From positions 1-64,000 of the forward strand of contig NZ_JANRHH010000031.1 in assembly GCF_030433435.1 (NCBI RefSeq): a stretch of DNA of 64,000 bases. Direction: 5' to 3'. The translations under genes were made by a program, and so were the position numbers. The notes under the pieces are model-generated. The model was given only the letters and a program-made list of their open reading frames with translations. It was not told the origin of the DNA and did not search any database. Within the stretch, counting starts at the first letter, position 1; each line of letters opens with the position of its first letter. Below are positions 1-11,663 of this stretch, in pieces. Source of the DNA: Polycladomyces subterraneus. Lineage in GTDB: Bacteria; Bacillota; Bacilli; Thermoactinomycetales; JIR-001.

Positions 1-1
1 C

Positions 2-82
2 AAACAGTGCGGATACACCATCCACGCTGATCTGAATGGGGCGATCAACATCGCCAAAGCCATTTCAGGGTTAGTAGCCTAG
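2..82 (+). CDS. tnpB: TnpB/OrfB (IS200/IS605 family), C-terminal end only
   Basis: The first 26 codons visible encode a C-terminal tail with a zinc-ribbon-like Cys-Gly followed by His-Ala-Asp-Leu-Asn-Gly-Ala and Asn-Ile-Ala. This is the conserved last block of TnpB proteins, holding the final RuvC aspartate, and it is followed by a TAG stop. The rest of the gene lies outside the window. TnpB is the RNA-guided nuclease carried by IS605-type elements. Recognition rests on this short block plus the typical right end that follows. Confidence 0.8.
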   Translation, partial: KQCGYTIHADLNGAINIAKAISGLVA

Positions 83-238
83 CACACTGGTAACAGGTGT
101 GCCGCCCATCCGGGTACGTGCTAACCGGGTGGGACGGGCTGATGACACAGCCCTAGCTTGAGGGTTGCCCGAAACAGAAATGGACTGAGGGCGTTAACCA
201 CTCAAGAATCCCACGGCTTTAGCCGTGTGGAGTGTCAA
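83..238 (+). mobile_element. right end of an IS200/IS605-type element (omega-RNA region)
   Basis: The stretch after the tnpB stop is GC-rich and full of short inverted repeats. It ends in a hairpin CCACGGC-TTTA-GCCGTG followed by TGGAGTGTCAA, which is the usual right-end form of these elements and of the 3' scaffold of the TnpB guide RNA. By analogy with studied TnpB systems, the guide would be the roughly 20 nt immediately downstream, starting near 239. The exact cleavage point is inferred, not seen. Confidence 0.65.
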
Positions 239-239
239 C

Positions 240-1060
240 AGATACGGTTCATGGTTTGGATCACGTTTGGAGGGACCTTCCTTTCCGAAACAACACTTGC
301 GCTGGTGAATATGTCTAGGGTTCGGGAGATGTCCGATCTGTCTTCCAAAGTTGGCCGGCCCACGGCAAAACCACTTGGATTTACTCCACCGGCATTTTGG
401 TGACCGCAAAGTCGAGGACCTTTACCAACCACGTCAGCGGGGTTCTGGGCCCCGGCTGTTTTATGCTGTAGTTGAATGTCATGATGTTCACTTTGTCTGC
501 ATCTCGGCCAAGGTATTGCCAGTCTTGGGCGAGCTGCCCGGACCATCTTCCCGGTTCCCGTGTCTTGGGAAAGACGGAGATGTGCAGTTGTTTTCGCTTG
601 GCGTGCAAATTCCGGGCGATAAGCGCGACAAAGTCAGACAAACGCTCCCGGTCCTCGGCGAGGAGCGGCTCCAAATTTAATTCCACACCGTCGATCCGTT
701 GCTGTTCGGCTCATTGGTCGATTCGTTTAGCCAAGATACTTCGGTGGTCTGCCGTTGCCAACCAGTAATGCAGACGCTTGGGATCCCCCCCCCCGTTTCC
801 CAAAGAATAGATGATTTCGATCCGATGTTGTCGTGCCAGTGTCAGGGCTTTTTCGTTCGCTCTCGCCGAAGGAGTGAGACCGATGGTACCGTCCGGCTTT
901 AGTTCGTACCGAAAGAAATACACTGTGTCTATGGAGGCAGTATGTTGTTGAAAGGAAGTGATGGCTGCATCCGTTTGCCAATACGATATATAAACGGCCA
1001 CCCTTGGACGGATAGTAGATGCTGGCGGGTTCACGGTCGGCGGCGCGACAACAGGTGGTG
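240..1060 (-). pseudogene. GH18-type glycosidase, heavily decayed
   Basis: Read on the minus strand, about 1060 to 711 encodes a (beta/alpha)8-like start (VAVYISYWQTD, then IEIIYSLGN). After a frameshift near 710 the reading continues with DGVELNLEPL, MTFNYS and a PLTWL segment, which match the chitinase-like/spore-lysin GH18 fold. The conserved acidic DGxELNLE strand carries the catalytic region. A TAA at about 381-383 interrupts the expected Val-Glu-Lys-Ile-Gln, the next strand (IQVVLPWAGQLW) is still legible, and further stops follow. The IS605-type end abuts the 3' side, so the insertion may have removed the terminus. No intact product is possible. Confidence 0.7.
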
Positions 1061-1298
1061 ACGAGCGGGATCTCCTAATATGGTCTGATGAGGGATGCTG
1101 ATCGGTTGAATGCCGAATGCCAGCGGTTATGTAACGGTGGTGGTACCGGTTTTTTTACATCCAAGTTGGGGAAGGGCCCAGATTCATTGTCCGTGTCTCC
1201 CCAATCATCCTCTTCTTCCCAACCGTACGGTTGATCTCCTCCGGCAAACGATCGGGTTGAAGACGGGTTGGAAGGGATGTGCTGCGGTTTTGCCGCCT
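1061..1298 (-). other. spacer with an open, start-less acidic reading frame
   Basis: Between the GH18 remnant and the small membrane protein the minus strand is open from 1311 to 1075 (78 codons). It encodes an acidic Trp/Glu/Asp stretch (GWEEEDDWGDTDNESG) followed by a Pro-rich tail. It has no ATG, GTG or TTG in a usable position. It may be the remnant of a gene that followed the small membrane protein. I see no promoter or terminator here. Confidence 0.25.
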
Positions 1299-1472
1299 TT
1301 ACCAGAGGGACTCATCGGTTATCGCGTATAGAACTACCACACTTGATGTACCTGCGATCAACATAAAGAACAAAACAGTCCAAGGGTAAAGGATAAGCCC
1401 CGCCACTGCCACGATCGCTGTTTCTCGGGTGGAGATAGCGGCTTCGGGATATAAATCATAATCATTCCGCAT
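1299..1472 (-). CDS. small membrane protein (57 aa)
   Basis: A short gene with ATG at 1472 preceded by GAGGA eight bases upstream. The product starts MRNDYDLYPEAAISTRETA and continues with one hydrophobic segment rich in Val, Leu, Ile and Phe that can span the membrane once or as a hairpin, ending ITDESLW. I do not recognise a family. Good ribosome-binding site spacing, an intact frame and a membrane-protein composition argue that it is real. It runs divergent from the secreted protein at 1630. Confidence 0.5.
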   Translation of the reverse strand: MRNDYDLYPEAAISTRETAIVAVAGLILYPWTVLFFMLIAGTSSVVVLYAITDESLW

Positions 1473-1629
1473 GGTGCTATCCTCTTAAAAAATGGGTTCA
1501 TGTCCATCATAATGAAACAGATCTGTGGACAATTGTGCCAAAGGACCTATTTTTGTTCCTGGTTTTCATGGAAGGAAAAGGGATTCTTCGTATCGTAATA
1601 AGCGGTAGTGGAAAAAAGGGGGAGCTTTC

Positions 1630-3285
1630 ATGTGGAAAATGTGGTGTGGGCTGTTGTTGGCGGTTTTGTTGTGGGGAACGGCAGAAACCGGGCAGATGAT
1701 TCCCCAGGCACAGGCAGAGGCAAGAAAGGCAGCGATGCTGGCGGACTATGCCATGGAAATCAGAGAGAAAACGCCACGGTCCGATGGGATTTACCATGTG
1801 GATACGCCCGCTATGATTCAACGGTTGAAGGAATTGAATATCAATACCTATTATTACCTGGTGTGGCATGAGCGGACTGATTGGGATGATTTTGTGCATG
1901 AATTCATGCCTGCAGCTCAGAAAGCGGGTATTCGCGTCATTGTTTATCTGGTCCCGCCGACAGAATCTACGGGGACGAGAAAATCGTATCCGTATGTAAC
2001 AGATTATCTCGCATGGGCACGGGCGATTGCGGAGATGTCGAAGCAATATCCCAATCTGATCGGTTGGGCGATTGACGATTTCAGTCACAACCTCGATTTC
2101 TACACCCCTGCATATATGGAACAGATGAAGGAGACCGCAAAAAGCATCAATCCCGATCTGCAGTTTTACCCTGTCATGTATTCGGTGGCGTTGAACGAGG
2201 ATTTCCTGAAAACGCACGGTGCTTATATTGACGGAGTTATTTTGGCTTACCGGGATGACCCTTACCGAAACACGCAAATCTGGGCGACCGAACCGGCGCA
2301 AATTGAACAGGCGAGCGCGCTCACTCAAAAATACGGATTGGACCTGATTTGGATGGTGTACGCGTCCAAATTGTCCCGCACGCCGGCCAATCCCAGTCCC
2401 GTTTATGTGCGGGAGGTGTTGCAGACGGCGCTGGACGCAGTGCGGGACGGGAAGATGGATGGAGTGGTCACCTACTCGTTGGCCAAGGAAAATCTGGCCG
2501 AACCGGAGGATCAGAAAGCGGCCGACGGAAATGGTTATCTCAGTTTCTTCGTTCCTGCTGCGGTAGCCACCCAACCTGGTGATCATGTGGATGCCACGCA
2601 AACGATCCGTTCGGTACCCGGTCAGACGGATTCGTACAAGCTCACCTTTCGGACAATGGACGAAGGACCAAATGCTCCCGGATATCATGTAAAGCAGCTG
2701 CTGATCGACGGGCAGGTCGTTTGGGAAGAGGACGTCGCAACGGAACTGACCGATCTCAAATGGCGGGAGATCAGCCTCGATTTGACGCCGTATCTGAAAG
2801 GGAAGTCCAAAGCGACGCTGACATTTCGGCTGATCGAAAAAAATAGCGTCAACAACTATTGGACCAATGTCGGTTTCGATTCGATCCGTACGGAAGGGTT
2901 TAAACTGGACAATCCCGAATTTGAAACCGATGCAGGTTGGACGATCGAACGGGATATGCCCCGTTTGATCGGTGAAATCCTGCATTATGACCCCGAACGG
3001 CAAGCGCATACCTTTCATCATGTCAACACCACGTATTTGACATACGGTTTGTTTGATGACATCCGATTGGCACATATTGACGAAGAAGTGAAAAGCAATC
3101 TGGTGACCACCGCCGAAAATGCGATGGATTACTATTTCTCCGAAGAAATCGGCAACGCACTGAATCAACTGGAAGCGTTGGAAAACAAGATTTCGGCACA
3201 AGCGGGCAAGGAGATCCCTCAGGAGACGGCAGATGCGTGGTTGAAGAAAATTGATGCTATCCGCGGGTTATACCAGACACAGTAA
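1630..3285 (+). CDS. secreted protein with a putative TIM-barrel glycosidase-like domain
   Basis: 551 aa. A signal peptide (MWKMWCGLLLAVLLWG, cleavage near residue 30 after AQA) precedes a domain with alternating strands and helices: TYYYLVWHERTDW, GIRVIVYLVPP, LIGWAIDDFSHN and LQFYPVMYSVAL. These resemble successive strands of a TIM barrel, and the Asp-Asp after GWAI sits where glycosidases often carry an acid. Residues from about 320 look like a beta-sandwich, with a helical tail. The specific family is not recognised and catalysis is inferred. The start is preceded by GGGGGAG with proper spacing. It is monocistronic, 104 bp before the subtilase. Confidence 0.7.
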   Translation: MWKMWCGLLLAVLLWGTAETGQMIPQAQAEARKAAMLADYAMEIREKTPRSDGIYHVDTPAMIQRLKELNINTYYYLVWHERTDWDDFVHEFMPAAQKAGIRVIVYLVPPTESTGTRKSYPYVTDYLAWARAIAEMSKQYPNLIGWAIDDFSHNLDFYTPAYMEQMKETAKSINPDLQFYPVMYSVALNEDFLKTHGAYIDGVILAYRDDPYRNTQIWATEPAQIEQASALTQKYGLDLIWMVYASKLSRTPANPSPVYVREVLQTALDAVRDGKMDGVVTYSLAKENLAEPEDQKAADGNGYLSFFVPAAVATQPGDHVDATQTIRSVPGQTDSYKLTFRTMDEGPNAPGYHVKQLLIDGQVVWEEDVATELTDLKWREISLDLTPYLKGKSKATLTFRLIEKNSVNNYWTNVGFDSIRTEGFKLDNPEFETDAGWTIERDMPRLIGEILHYDPERQAHTFHHVNTTYLTYGLFDDIRLAHIDEEVKSNLVTTAENAMDYYFSEEIGNALNQLEALENKISAQAGKEIPQETADAWLKKIDAIRGLYQTQ

Positions 3286-3389
3286 AAAGAGCAAAAATTT
3301 TTTGTTATATATTTTCAGTATAGAAGGATTTGATAGAATAAACGAAGTATTGTATATAGTCCAATGATATCAAAATTGGGGGGGACAGG

Positions 3390-5525
3390 ATGCGCAGCCG
3401 AACTCGAGTGTTGTTCGCAGTGTTGTTGGCCGTTCTGCTCACAGTTACCGGTGTTTCCGTACCGGCTTCCGCATGGTATGATCCTTCCAGCGATCAGACG
3501 GTGGTCAGGTCGGGAGAAGACGGGTATTACTTTGTCGAGTTGAGCGATCCTGCCATCGCGGAGTACAACGGTGGAATCCAGGGATACGCCAAGACGAAGC
3601 CCGAGGCGGGTCACAAGATCAGCATCCAGTCCGAAGCCGTGCAATCTTATGCCAATCGATTGAAGAGCGAGCAAGATGCGGTGAAAAATTGGCTTCGGAG
3701 AAAGGCGCCCAAAGCACGGGTCGTGACAGAATATGAGATCACTTTGAACGGTTTGGCCGTCAAAACCAACGGCACCGACCCGAGTATCCTGCGTCAGGCA
3801 CCTGGAGTCAAGCGGGTGGTCAAAAGCATCAAGTACCGCCCGGCAATGGATGTGAGCCACGAGATCATCAACGACATCCCGATGTGGAAATCCGGATATG
3901 ACGGGAAAGGGATCAAAGTGGCGGTCATCGACAGCGGGATCGACGCCAAGCACCCCTTTCTCACCGATCCTGATCTGAAAACGCCTGAAGGCTTCCCCAA
4001 AGGGGACACCCGTTTTACCAGCAAAAAGGTGATCGTCGCACGGGTTTACTCTCCGGACCCGACCAAAACACCTGAAGCGATCGACAGTCACGGCACACAC
4101 GTTTCGGGAACGATCGCCGGCATCGCGAATTACCAAGATCCGTCCGGTGTTGCGACGAAGCCTTTAAGCGGTGTCGCGCCGAAGGCATATCTGGGTAACT
4201 ACAACGTGTTTCCGTGCAGCGATTGCGAAGCGGATAGCATCTATATCGCCAAAGCGGTGGAGGACGCGGTACGGGATGGCATGGATGTGGCGAATCTGAG
4301 CTTGGGCGGCCCGGCTGAACCGGGGTTTGACCTGCTGGCAGAAGTGGTCAACGCGGCTGTCGATGCTGGGATGGTCACCGTCATCTCCGCAGGGAACGAA
4401 GGACCTGGACCGATGACTATCGGTTCTCCCGGAACAGCGGACAAGGTGATCACGGTTGCCGCTGTGACCAACAAGCACTTTATCGGGTTACCGATCAAAG
4501 TGACGGTGGACGGAGTGGAGAAAACTCTGCCGGCCGGCTCTTCCGCACCTGGCGGACAAATCCAGACACGGGTGGCAGCGCCGCTGGCCGTCGTCACTGA
4601 TGACAATGGTACAGCCTGTCAGGGAATCACAGCCGATCTCACCGGCAAAATCGCCGTGATCAAGCGTGGTGGATGCACGTTTACGCAAAAAGCTGCAGCG
4701 GCTCAGGAAAAGGGAGCTGTCGGCGTGATTTTGATAAACAACACTGATGGCGATCCCACTGCCATGTTGGTGGAAGAAAGCGTCACGATTCCGATGGTGA
4801 TGGTGTCGATGAATGACGGGGATTGGATTTTGAAGGGACAATCGGCATCCGCCGTGTTGGAACCCCTCCCCGAGCGAGAATTTCTCACGACCAACGACAG
4901 TTATATCGCCAACTTCTCCTCCAGGGGACCGACGGTAAACTACACGCTGAAGCCGGATGTGGCCGCAGTCGGGGTAAATGTTTACTCCAGCGTGGTGGGA
5001 GGCGGTTTGGCGTCATACAATGGTACCTCGATGTCGGCGCCTCATGTTGCCGGAGCAGCGGCCTTGTTACAACAGGCTCACCCCGATTGGACACCGCAGG
5101 ACATCAAAGCGGCATTGATCGGTACCGGCAGGGATCCGAAGAGTGCAGCCAACCCGTTGGAAGTGGGCGGTGGAATCATCGACGTGGCCGCGGCCAATAA
5201 GCCGGTCGCTTTGGCCAATCCGGCGAGTCTGAGTTTCAAAATCGTGCCGCCCAACGGGCAAAACAGCAGCAAAACCATGCAGGTAACGGTCAAAAACACC
5301 ACAAAAACCAAACAGACGTATTACATCATCGTTGACAACAAAGGAAATGTCAAAACAAGCGCCACCTATCTCACTGTCAACCCGGGAGCTGAGGGCACGT
5401 TTAAAGTTACGGTTTCCGGTAAAGGAAAAACGGTGGGTCTGGATTATACCGGATACATCACGTTGTTGGCCAAAAACGGCAAGAAGATTCGCATCCCATA
5501 CCACTATCGGGTGGATCACAACTAA
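3390..5525 (+). CDS. secreted subtilisin-like serine protease (S8, Vpr-like, with PA domain)
   Basis: 711 aa. A signal peptide (residues 1-28, ending VPASA) and an I9-type propeptide (about 45-150) precede the catalytic domain. The triad is visible: Asp181 in VAVIDSGID, His233 in DSHGTHVSGT and Ser547 in NGTSMSAPHVAG, with the oxyanion Asn in SAGNEGPG. A protease-associated domain (about 375-475, with CQGITADLTGKIAVIKRGG) is inserted between His and Ser, as in Vpr of Bacillus. The C-terminal 110 residues form a fibronectin-like domain. It probably degrades extracellular protein. GGGGGGACAGG precedes the ATG and a strong terminator follows. Confidence 0.93.
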   Translation: MRSRTRVLFAVLLAVLLTVTGVSVPASAWYDPSSDQTVVRSGEDGYYFVELSDPAIAEYNGGIQGYAKTKPEAGHKISIQSEAVQSYANRLKSEQDAVKNWLRRKAPKARVVTEYEITLNGLAVKTNGTDPSILRQAPGVKRVVKSIKYRPAMDVSHEIINDIPMWKSGYDGKGIKVAVIDSGIDAKHPFLTDPDLKTPEGFPKGDTRFTSKKVIVARVYSPDPTKTPEAIDSHGTHVSGTIAGIANYQDPSGVATKPLSGVAPKAYLGNYNVFPCSDCEADSIYIAKAVEDAVRDGMDVANLSLGGPAEPGFDLLAEVVNAAVDAGMVTVISAGNEGPGPMTIGSPGTADKVITVAAVTNKHFIGLPIKVTVDGVEKTLPAGSSAPGGQIQTRVAAPLAVVTDDNGTACQGITADLTGKIAVIKRGGCTFTQKAAAAQEKGAVGVILINNTDGDPTAMLVEESVTIPMVMVSMNDGDWILKGQSASAVLEPLPEREFLTTNDSYIANFSSRGPTVNYTLKPDVAAVGVNVYSSVVGGGLASYNGTSMSAPHVAGAAALLQQAHPDWTPQDIKAALIGTGRDPKSAANPLEVGGGIIDVAAANKPVALANPASLSFKIVPPNGQNSSKTMQVTVKNTTKTKQTYYIIVDNKGNVKTSATYLTVNPGAEGTFKVTVSGKGKTVGLDYTGYITLLAKNGKKIRIPYHYRVDHN

Positions 5526-5533
5526 AGCAACAA

Positions 5534-5564
5534 GCCCGGACCAATGCGGTCCGGGCAAGTTTTT
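5534..5564 (+). terminator. rho-independent terminator after the subtilase gene
   Basis: GCCCGGACC and GGTCCGGGC form a perfect 9-bp stem with an AATGC loop, followed by AAGTTTTT. It lies 8 bp after the subtilase stop and 18 bp from the convergent mnmA stop, so it may serve both strands. Confidence 0.9.
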
Positions 5565-5581
5565 GATCTTGTTGTGCAATG

Positions 5582-8217
<2,636 letters not shown>

Positions 8218-8357
8218 TGAAGGATCAAGTGGTTGGAGGAAGAGCGTGTTCAGCTACCAGGAGGGATGGTTTGGGTACCGATTATGAACGGGGCGGATCA
8301 TCATGGTGTGAATAGGATGAGGAACGGATGCCGGATCACCAATGGGGGGACCCGAGC

Positions 8358-9083
8358 ATGAGACAAAGCTTGTCAGGGACGGCTATCTTGTTGATCTCAT
8401 CGATTGTAGGGGTGCTTGCTTGGGGAGTGATATTGATTTTTTCCCCGGATGGGTGGCCAGCAATAATTGAAGCGGCACCCAAGTGGCTGGGTGTATGGTT
8501 TGGGTCGGTGACGGTGGGCTTGATTGTGACGGTTCTCAACCTGGCGGTGGCATTACCCGCAGCAAAAGTGTTGTCTCGTGTGGAATGGAAGGGAAAACCG
8601 ACCATACCAGCCTACTTCCTGTTTGTGATCGTACTTTTGGCTTTCGCTTTGACCATGTTGGGGACGTACAAAGGGCCAGTGGATTTGGTACTGATGGTGT
8701 TCATCCCTACCATCCCTATTTCTATCTTTATACTAACCTATGCTTATCAGTCTATCGGGAAAGAAATGGTGGAGCAGGCCAGTACCTTGGGTGCTTCACC
8801 GATCCAGGTGTTTTGGACGATTACACTGCCTCTGTTGCGTCCCGTGATCGAAGTGGTTTCTTTGCTGGTTTTTTTTACTGCAGTTGGACAATCCCTATTG
8901 ATCTGGTGGTTGGAAGGCGGTCGTGCCCTTGGCATTCCCGTTTTGTTTCATGGTTTGCACCGCAAGATCGCTACAGTTTGCTTGTTCCTGTTTGTTGCTT
9001 CCGGTACCGCTGCAATCATCTGGATGTGGTGGAGGGAGCGACAACATAACAGCAAACGTTCGCAAGGGGAGGGATGCGGTTGA
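8358..9083 (+). CDS. ABC transporter permease (binding-protein-dependent type)
   Basis: About 241 aa with roughly six membrane segments. The cytoplasmic loop EQASTLGASPIQVFWTITLP is the EAA motif that contacts the ATPase in importers of the sulfate/iron/thiamine/spermidine group. A start at ATG 8358 is favoured by GGGGGG nine bases upstream. An in-frame ATG at 8328 is possible. It overlaps the ATPase gene downstream, so the two are translationally coupled. No substrate-binding protein gene and no second permease are adjacent, so the substrate is unknown. Confidence 0.75.
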   Translation: MRQSLSGTAILLISSIVGVLAWGVILIFSPDGWPAIIEAAPKWLGVWFGSVTVGLIVTVLNLAVALPAAKVLSRVEWKGKPTIPAYFLFVIVLLAFALTMLGTYKGPVDLVLMVFIPTIPISIFILTYAYQSIGKEMVEQASTLGASPIQVFWTITLPLLRPVIEVVSLLVFFTAVGQSLLIWWLEGGRALGIPVLFHGLHRKIATVCLFLFVASGTAAIIWMWWRERQHNSKRSQGEGCG

Positions 9084-10156
9084 AAGAAATGCTGAGGTTG
9101 GAAAAATGGACCGCATCGCAAAACAGGAAAACAGTGCTGAAGGACATACAGCTATCGGTGCATCAAGGGGAAATTCTCGCCTTGCTCGGCCCGGCTGGCG
9201 CAGGAAAAACCATCTTGCTCAAAACTATTGCCGGGCTGCATCCGAATCAGCGAGGTCGCATCTGGTTAAACGGCATGGATATCACGGCACAGTCCGCCCA
9301 TCGTCGCAATGTAGTGATGGTGTTTCGGGAAGCACTGTTATTTCCTCATATGACAGTGGCAGAAAATGTGGATTATGGGTTGCGTTTTCGGAAATTGCCT
9401 CCGGATGAACGGAAAAACATGGTTCACAACGCATTGGCTTGGTTCGGGATGGCGGAGATGTCGAACCGGATGCCATCGGAGCTTACAACTGATCAGCAAC
9501 GTCGCGTTTCACTTGCACGTGCATTGGTATTGCAACCCGATCTGTTGTTGCTGGACGAACCAATGAGTGATTTAGAACCATGGCTGCGGCAAGATCTGCG
9601 GATCCTGCTGAAAGAATTGTTGTACAAGCTGGGAATGACGGTGATTTACTCCACACGGGATCGCGAGGAAGCGGTTCGATTGGCGGATCGAATCGCCATC
9701 CTGCATCAAGGTCGTATCCTGCAGGAAGGAACGGCCAGACAGTTGGTCGACAAACCGGTTGCACCGGATGTGGCGAAGTGGATGGGATCAGCCGTTCTCA
9801 TCCGGGGAGTTTGGCGAAAAAGGGTGTGGGAAACGGATGTCGGCTCTTTCCCCGTTGCCATGTTTCCCCGTTCTTTTCCGGAAGGAACGATTGTCAGCGG
9901 TGCGATCTATCCCCGTGACCTTCAGGCGGCAGGCTGGTCACAGCCCATTGGGGAGCGAACGCTGCGATTGGAGGGCAAATGGGTGTTATCTGCAGATACG
10001 GGAAGGGAATATCTGCATCACATTCAGTTGGACAATGGTGTCAAAGTGTCTATCTCAAGTCGACGTCCATTGGAACGAACGGAAAGCGGACGGGTCGCCC
10101 TGTTGGTGGAAGCGGATTGCATCCCGTTGTTTGCAGATGAGAAACATTTGTTATAA
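9074..10156 (+). CDS. ABC transporter ATP-binding protein with degenerate catalytic motifs
   Basis: 360 aa: a nucleotide-binding domain followed by a TOBE-like regulatory tail (about 250-360), as in PotA/FbpC proteins. Walker A (GPAGAGKT, 39-46) and Walker B with its Glu (LLLLDEP, about 157-163) are intact. The Q-loop Gln is Arg85 (VFREALLFPH), the signature LSGGQ reads LTTDQ (137-141), the D-loop reads MSDLE and the switch His is Arg195 (YSTRDREEA). These changes would be expected to cripple ATP hydrolysis. The ATG is fused to the GGGGAGGG Shine-Dalgarno, and a TTG at 9080 has better spacing. The frame is intact, so the protein is probably still made. Confidence 0.8.
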   Translation: MRLKEMLRLEKWTASQNRKTVLKDIQLSVHQGEILALLGPAGAGKTILLKTIAGLHPNQRGRIWLNGMDITAQSAHRRNVVMVFREALLFPHMTVAENVDYGLRFRKLPPDERKNMVHNALAWFGMAEMSNRMPSELTTDQQRRVSLARALVLQPDLLLLDEPMSDLEPWLRQDLRILLKELLYKLGMTVIYSTRDREEAVRLADRIAILHQGRILQEGTARQLVDKPVAPDVAKWMGSAVLIRGVWRKRVWETDVGSFPVAMFPRSFPEGTIVSGAIYPRDLQAAGWSQPIGERTLRLEGKWVLSADTGREYLHHIQLDNGVKVSISSRRPLERTESGRVALLVEADCIPLFADEKHLL

Positions 10157-10269
10157 TGATAGAAAAACATGATTCTTCCGATGGTATGATTTGTCTTTTA
10201 TTTCTAAAAAATGTTGTCGTAGTGGAATCATGAGGAATCTGAACCTTGCAATTGAATGGAGGGCGAAGC

Positions 10270-11193
10270 GTGGGAGAAAAACAGATGATTCCACTGTTCG
10301 ACGGAGTCGGACACCCAGTGTGGCTGGACCGGGAAGAATTCCGTAAAGAGGTGATTCCCGAACATTTGAATGCTGAATGGAATCATCCGGAGGAATTGTA
10401 TACGTTTGTGGTGCAGATTTTTCGGGACGGTTTTGTAGAAGAAGCTGACCGTGGCGCCGACCGATTGTTGGAGTTGTACAACCGAGCTGAAGGTGTCCTC
10501 CTGTTGAAATCGCTGATTCTTTTGCGCAAGGGGGAAGATGAAGAAGCGGAAACCTTGTTACGTGAATGCATGAAGAAGTACCCGGATCGTGGCCTGGCAC
10601 ACACCTATATGGCCCGTATTTATGATAAACGGGGAGACCGGGAACGCGTGATCGAATCGCTGCGTCGGGGACTGGAGCTGGAACCCAATCAGGAGACGGC
10701 GCTATTGTGGTGGGTCGATCTGATGATCGAAGAAGGCGGCAAGAGTAAGGCAATGGACGAACTGAAGCCGTTTGTGGAAAAAGAAGGGGCTTGGTGGCCA
10801 AAATTAATCGCGGGCCGTCTCCATTTGGAAGAGGCGGATACCTCGGCAGCCGTTCATTTCTTCAGCAATGTGTTGGAATGGTTTCGATCCGAGCGGGATG
10901 AACAGACGCCCCCGTCGTTTGATGAAGAGGTAGCACTGATGACGATCGTCACCATCTTGAGTAAACATGGATGTAAGAATGAATTAATCAAGCTGTGTGA
11001 TCAGTACTGGCGGGCAGAATACTCCACGCCTTTTGCTGTCTTGGATTATGCGCAGGCGCTGGTCGAAGCAGGACGTGTCCGGGAAGCAGTCGATCGGTTG
11101 CAACAAGCTTTCAACTTCGTCCTTCCCGAATATGTGCACTTGGTGGAACGAAAACTGGTGGAACTGAATCAAAAGTTTTCGTTGAAAACATGA
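10270..11193 (+). CDS. tetratricopeptide-repeat protein
   Basis: 307 aa, soluble and all-helical. Residues about 60-260 form several 34-residue helix pairs with TPR spacing: one begins near RGADRLLELYNRAEGVLLLK, and the next ends with AHTYMARIYDKRGDRERVIE. TPRs mediate protein-protein contacts; the partner is unknown. I chose GTG at 10270 (GGAGGG six bases upstream). An ATG at 10246 in the same frame lacks a ribosome-binding site. It is monocistronic with its own terminator. Confidence 0.75.
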   Translation: MGEKQMIPLFDGVGHPVWLDREEFRKEVIPEHLNAEWNHPEELYTFVVQIFRDGFVEEADRGADRLLELYNRAEGVLLLKSLILLRKGEDEEAETLLRECMKKYPDRGLAHTYMARIYDKRGDRERVIESLRRGLELEPNQETALLWWVDLMIEEGGKSKAMDELKPFVEKEGAWWPKLIAGRLHLEEADTSAAVHFFSNVLEWFRSERDEQTPPSFDEEVALMTIVTILSKHGCKNELIKLCDQYWRAEYSTPFAVLDYAQALVEAGRVREAVDRLQQAFNFVLPEYVHLVERKLVELNQKFSLKT

Positions 11194-11226
11194 TGTCCCG
11201 ACTGAAGGGACAGTCAGTATCATGTG

Positions 11227-11259
11227 GCCTCCGGTTATTGTCAAACGGAGGCTTTCTTT
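11227..11259 (+). terminator. rho-independent terminator after the TPR gene
   Basis: GCCTCCG and CGGAGGC pair around a 12-base loop and are followed by TTTCTTT. Confidence 0.85.
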
Positions 11260-11287
11260 ATATCATGAAAAGAAGGAGTGTGAACGG

Positions 11288-11617
11288 ATGAGCAATCGAT
11301 GGTATGAACTGATTTACGACGAACGTCTTCGAATTGAACGCCCGGTGTTGCACGTGGCATATGATCAGCTGACTTTGGAGCAACAAGACGAGTTCGAAAT
11401 GGTTTGTCAACGGGTATGTGCCCAGATTCCCCCGCAAATCAAGCTGCTGGAACAAGCGTATATGGATTGTTATGAGCGCTTGAAACAGACAGACGAGGAC
11501 GAGGCGTTTTATGAGACGATGGAGAAAATGAATGACATTTCCAGCCGCATATGTGATCTGAATGTTTTGTTTTTGCAAATTGAAGGTAGTTTTTTGGCCA
11601 GTCGAGCGCATACCTGA
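11288..11617 (+). CDS. conserved small hypothetical protein (109 aa)
   Basis: A soluble, acidic, helical protein (MSNRWYELIYDERLRIERP...) rich in Glu, Gln and Asp with no signal or membrane segment. ATG at 11288 has AAGGAGTG seven bases upstream, which fixes the start. The family is not recognised. It sits between two terminators and is therefore transcribed on its own. Confidence 0.65.
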   Translation: MSNRWYELIYDERLRIERPVLHVAYDQLTLEQQDEFEMVCQRVCAQIPPQIKLLEQAYMDCYERLKQTDEDEAFYETMEKMNDISSRICDLNVLFLQIEGSFLASRAHT

Positions 11618-11647
11618 CCAAGCAGGATTCTCCGCTTGGTTTTTCTT
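11618..11647 (+). terminator. rho-independent terminator
   Basis: CCAAGC and GCTTGG with a 10-base loop, followed by TTTTTCTT. It starts directly after the stop codon of the 109-aa gene. Confidence 0.85.
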
Positions 11648-11663
11648 ATGCTTAACGAAAAAA

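Noticed and set aside
1507-3201. 564-codon open frame on the minus strand
   Set aside because: It is antisense to the secreted protein at 1630-3285, has no ribosome-binding site and gives a His/Arg/Phe-rich product without domains; a shadow frame caused by codon bias.
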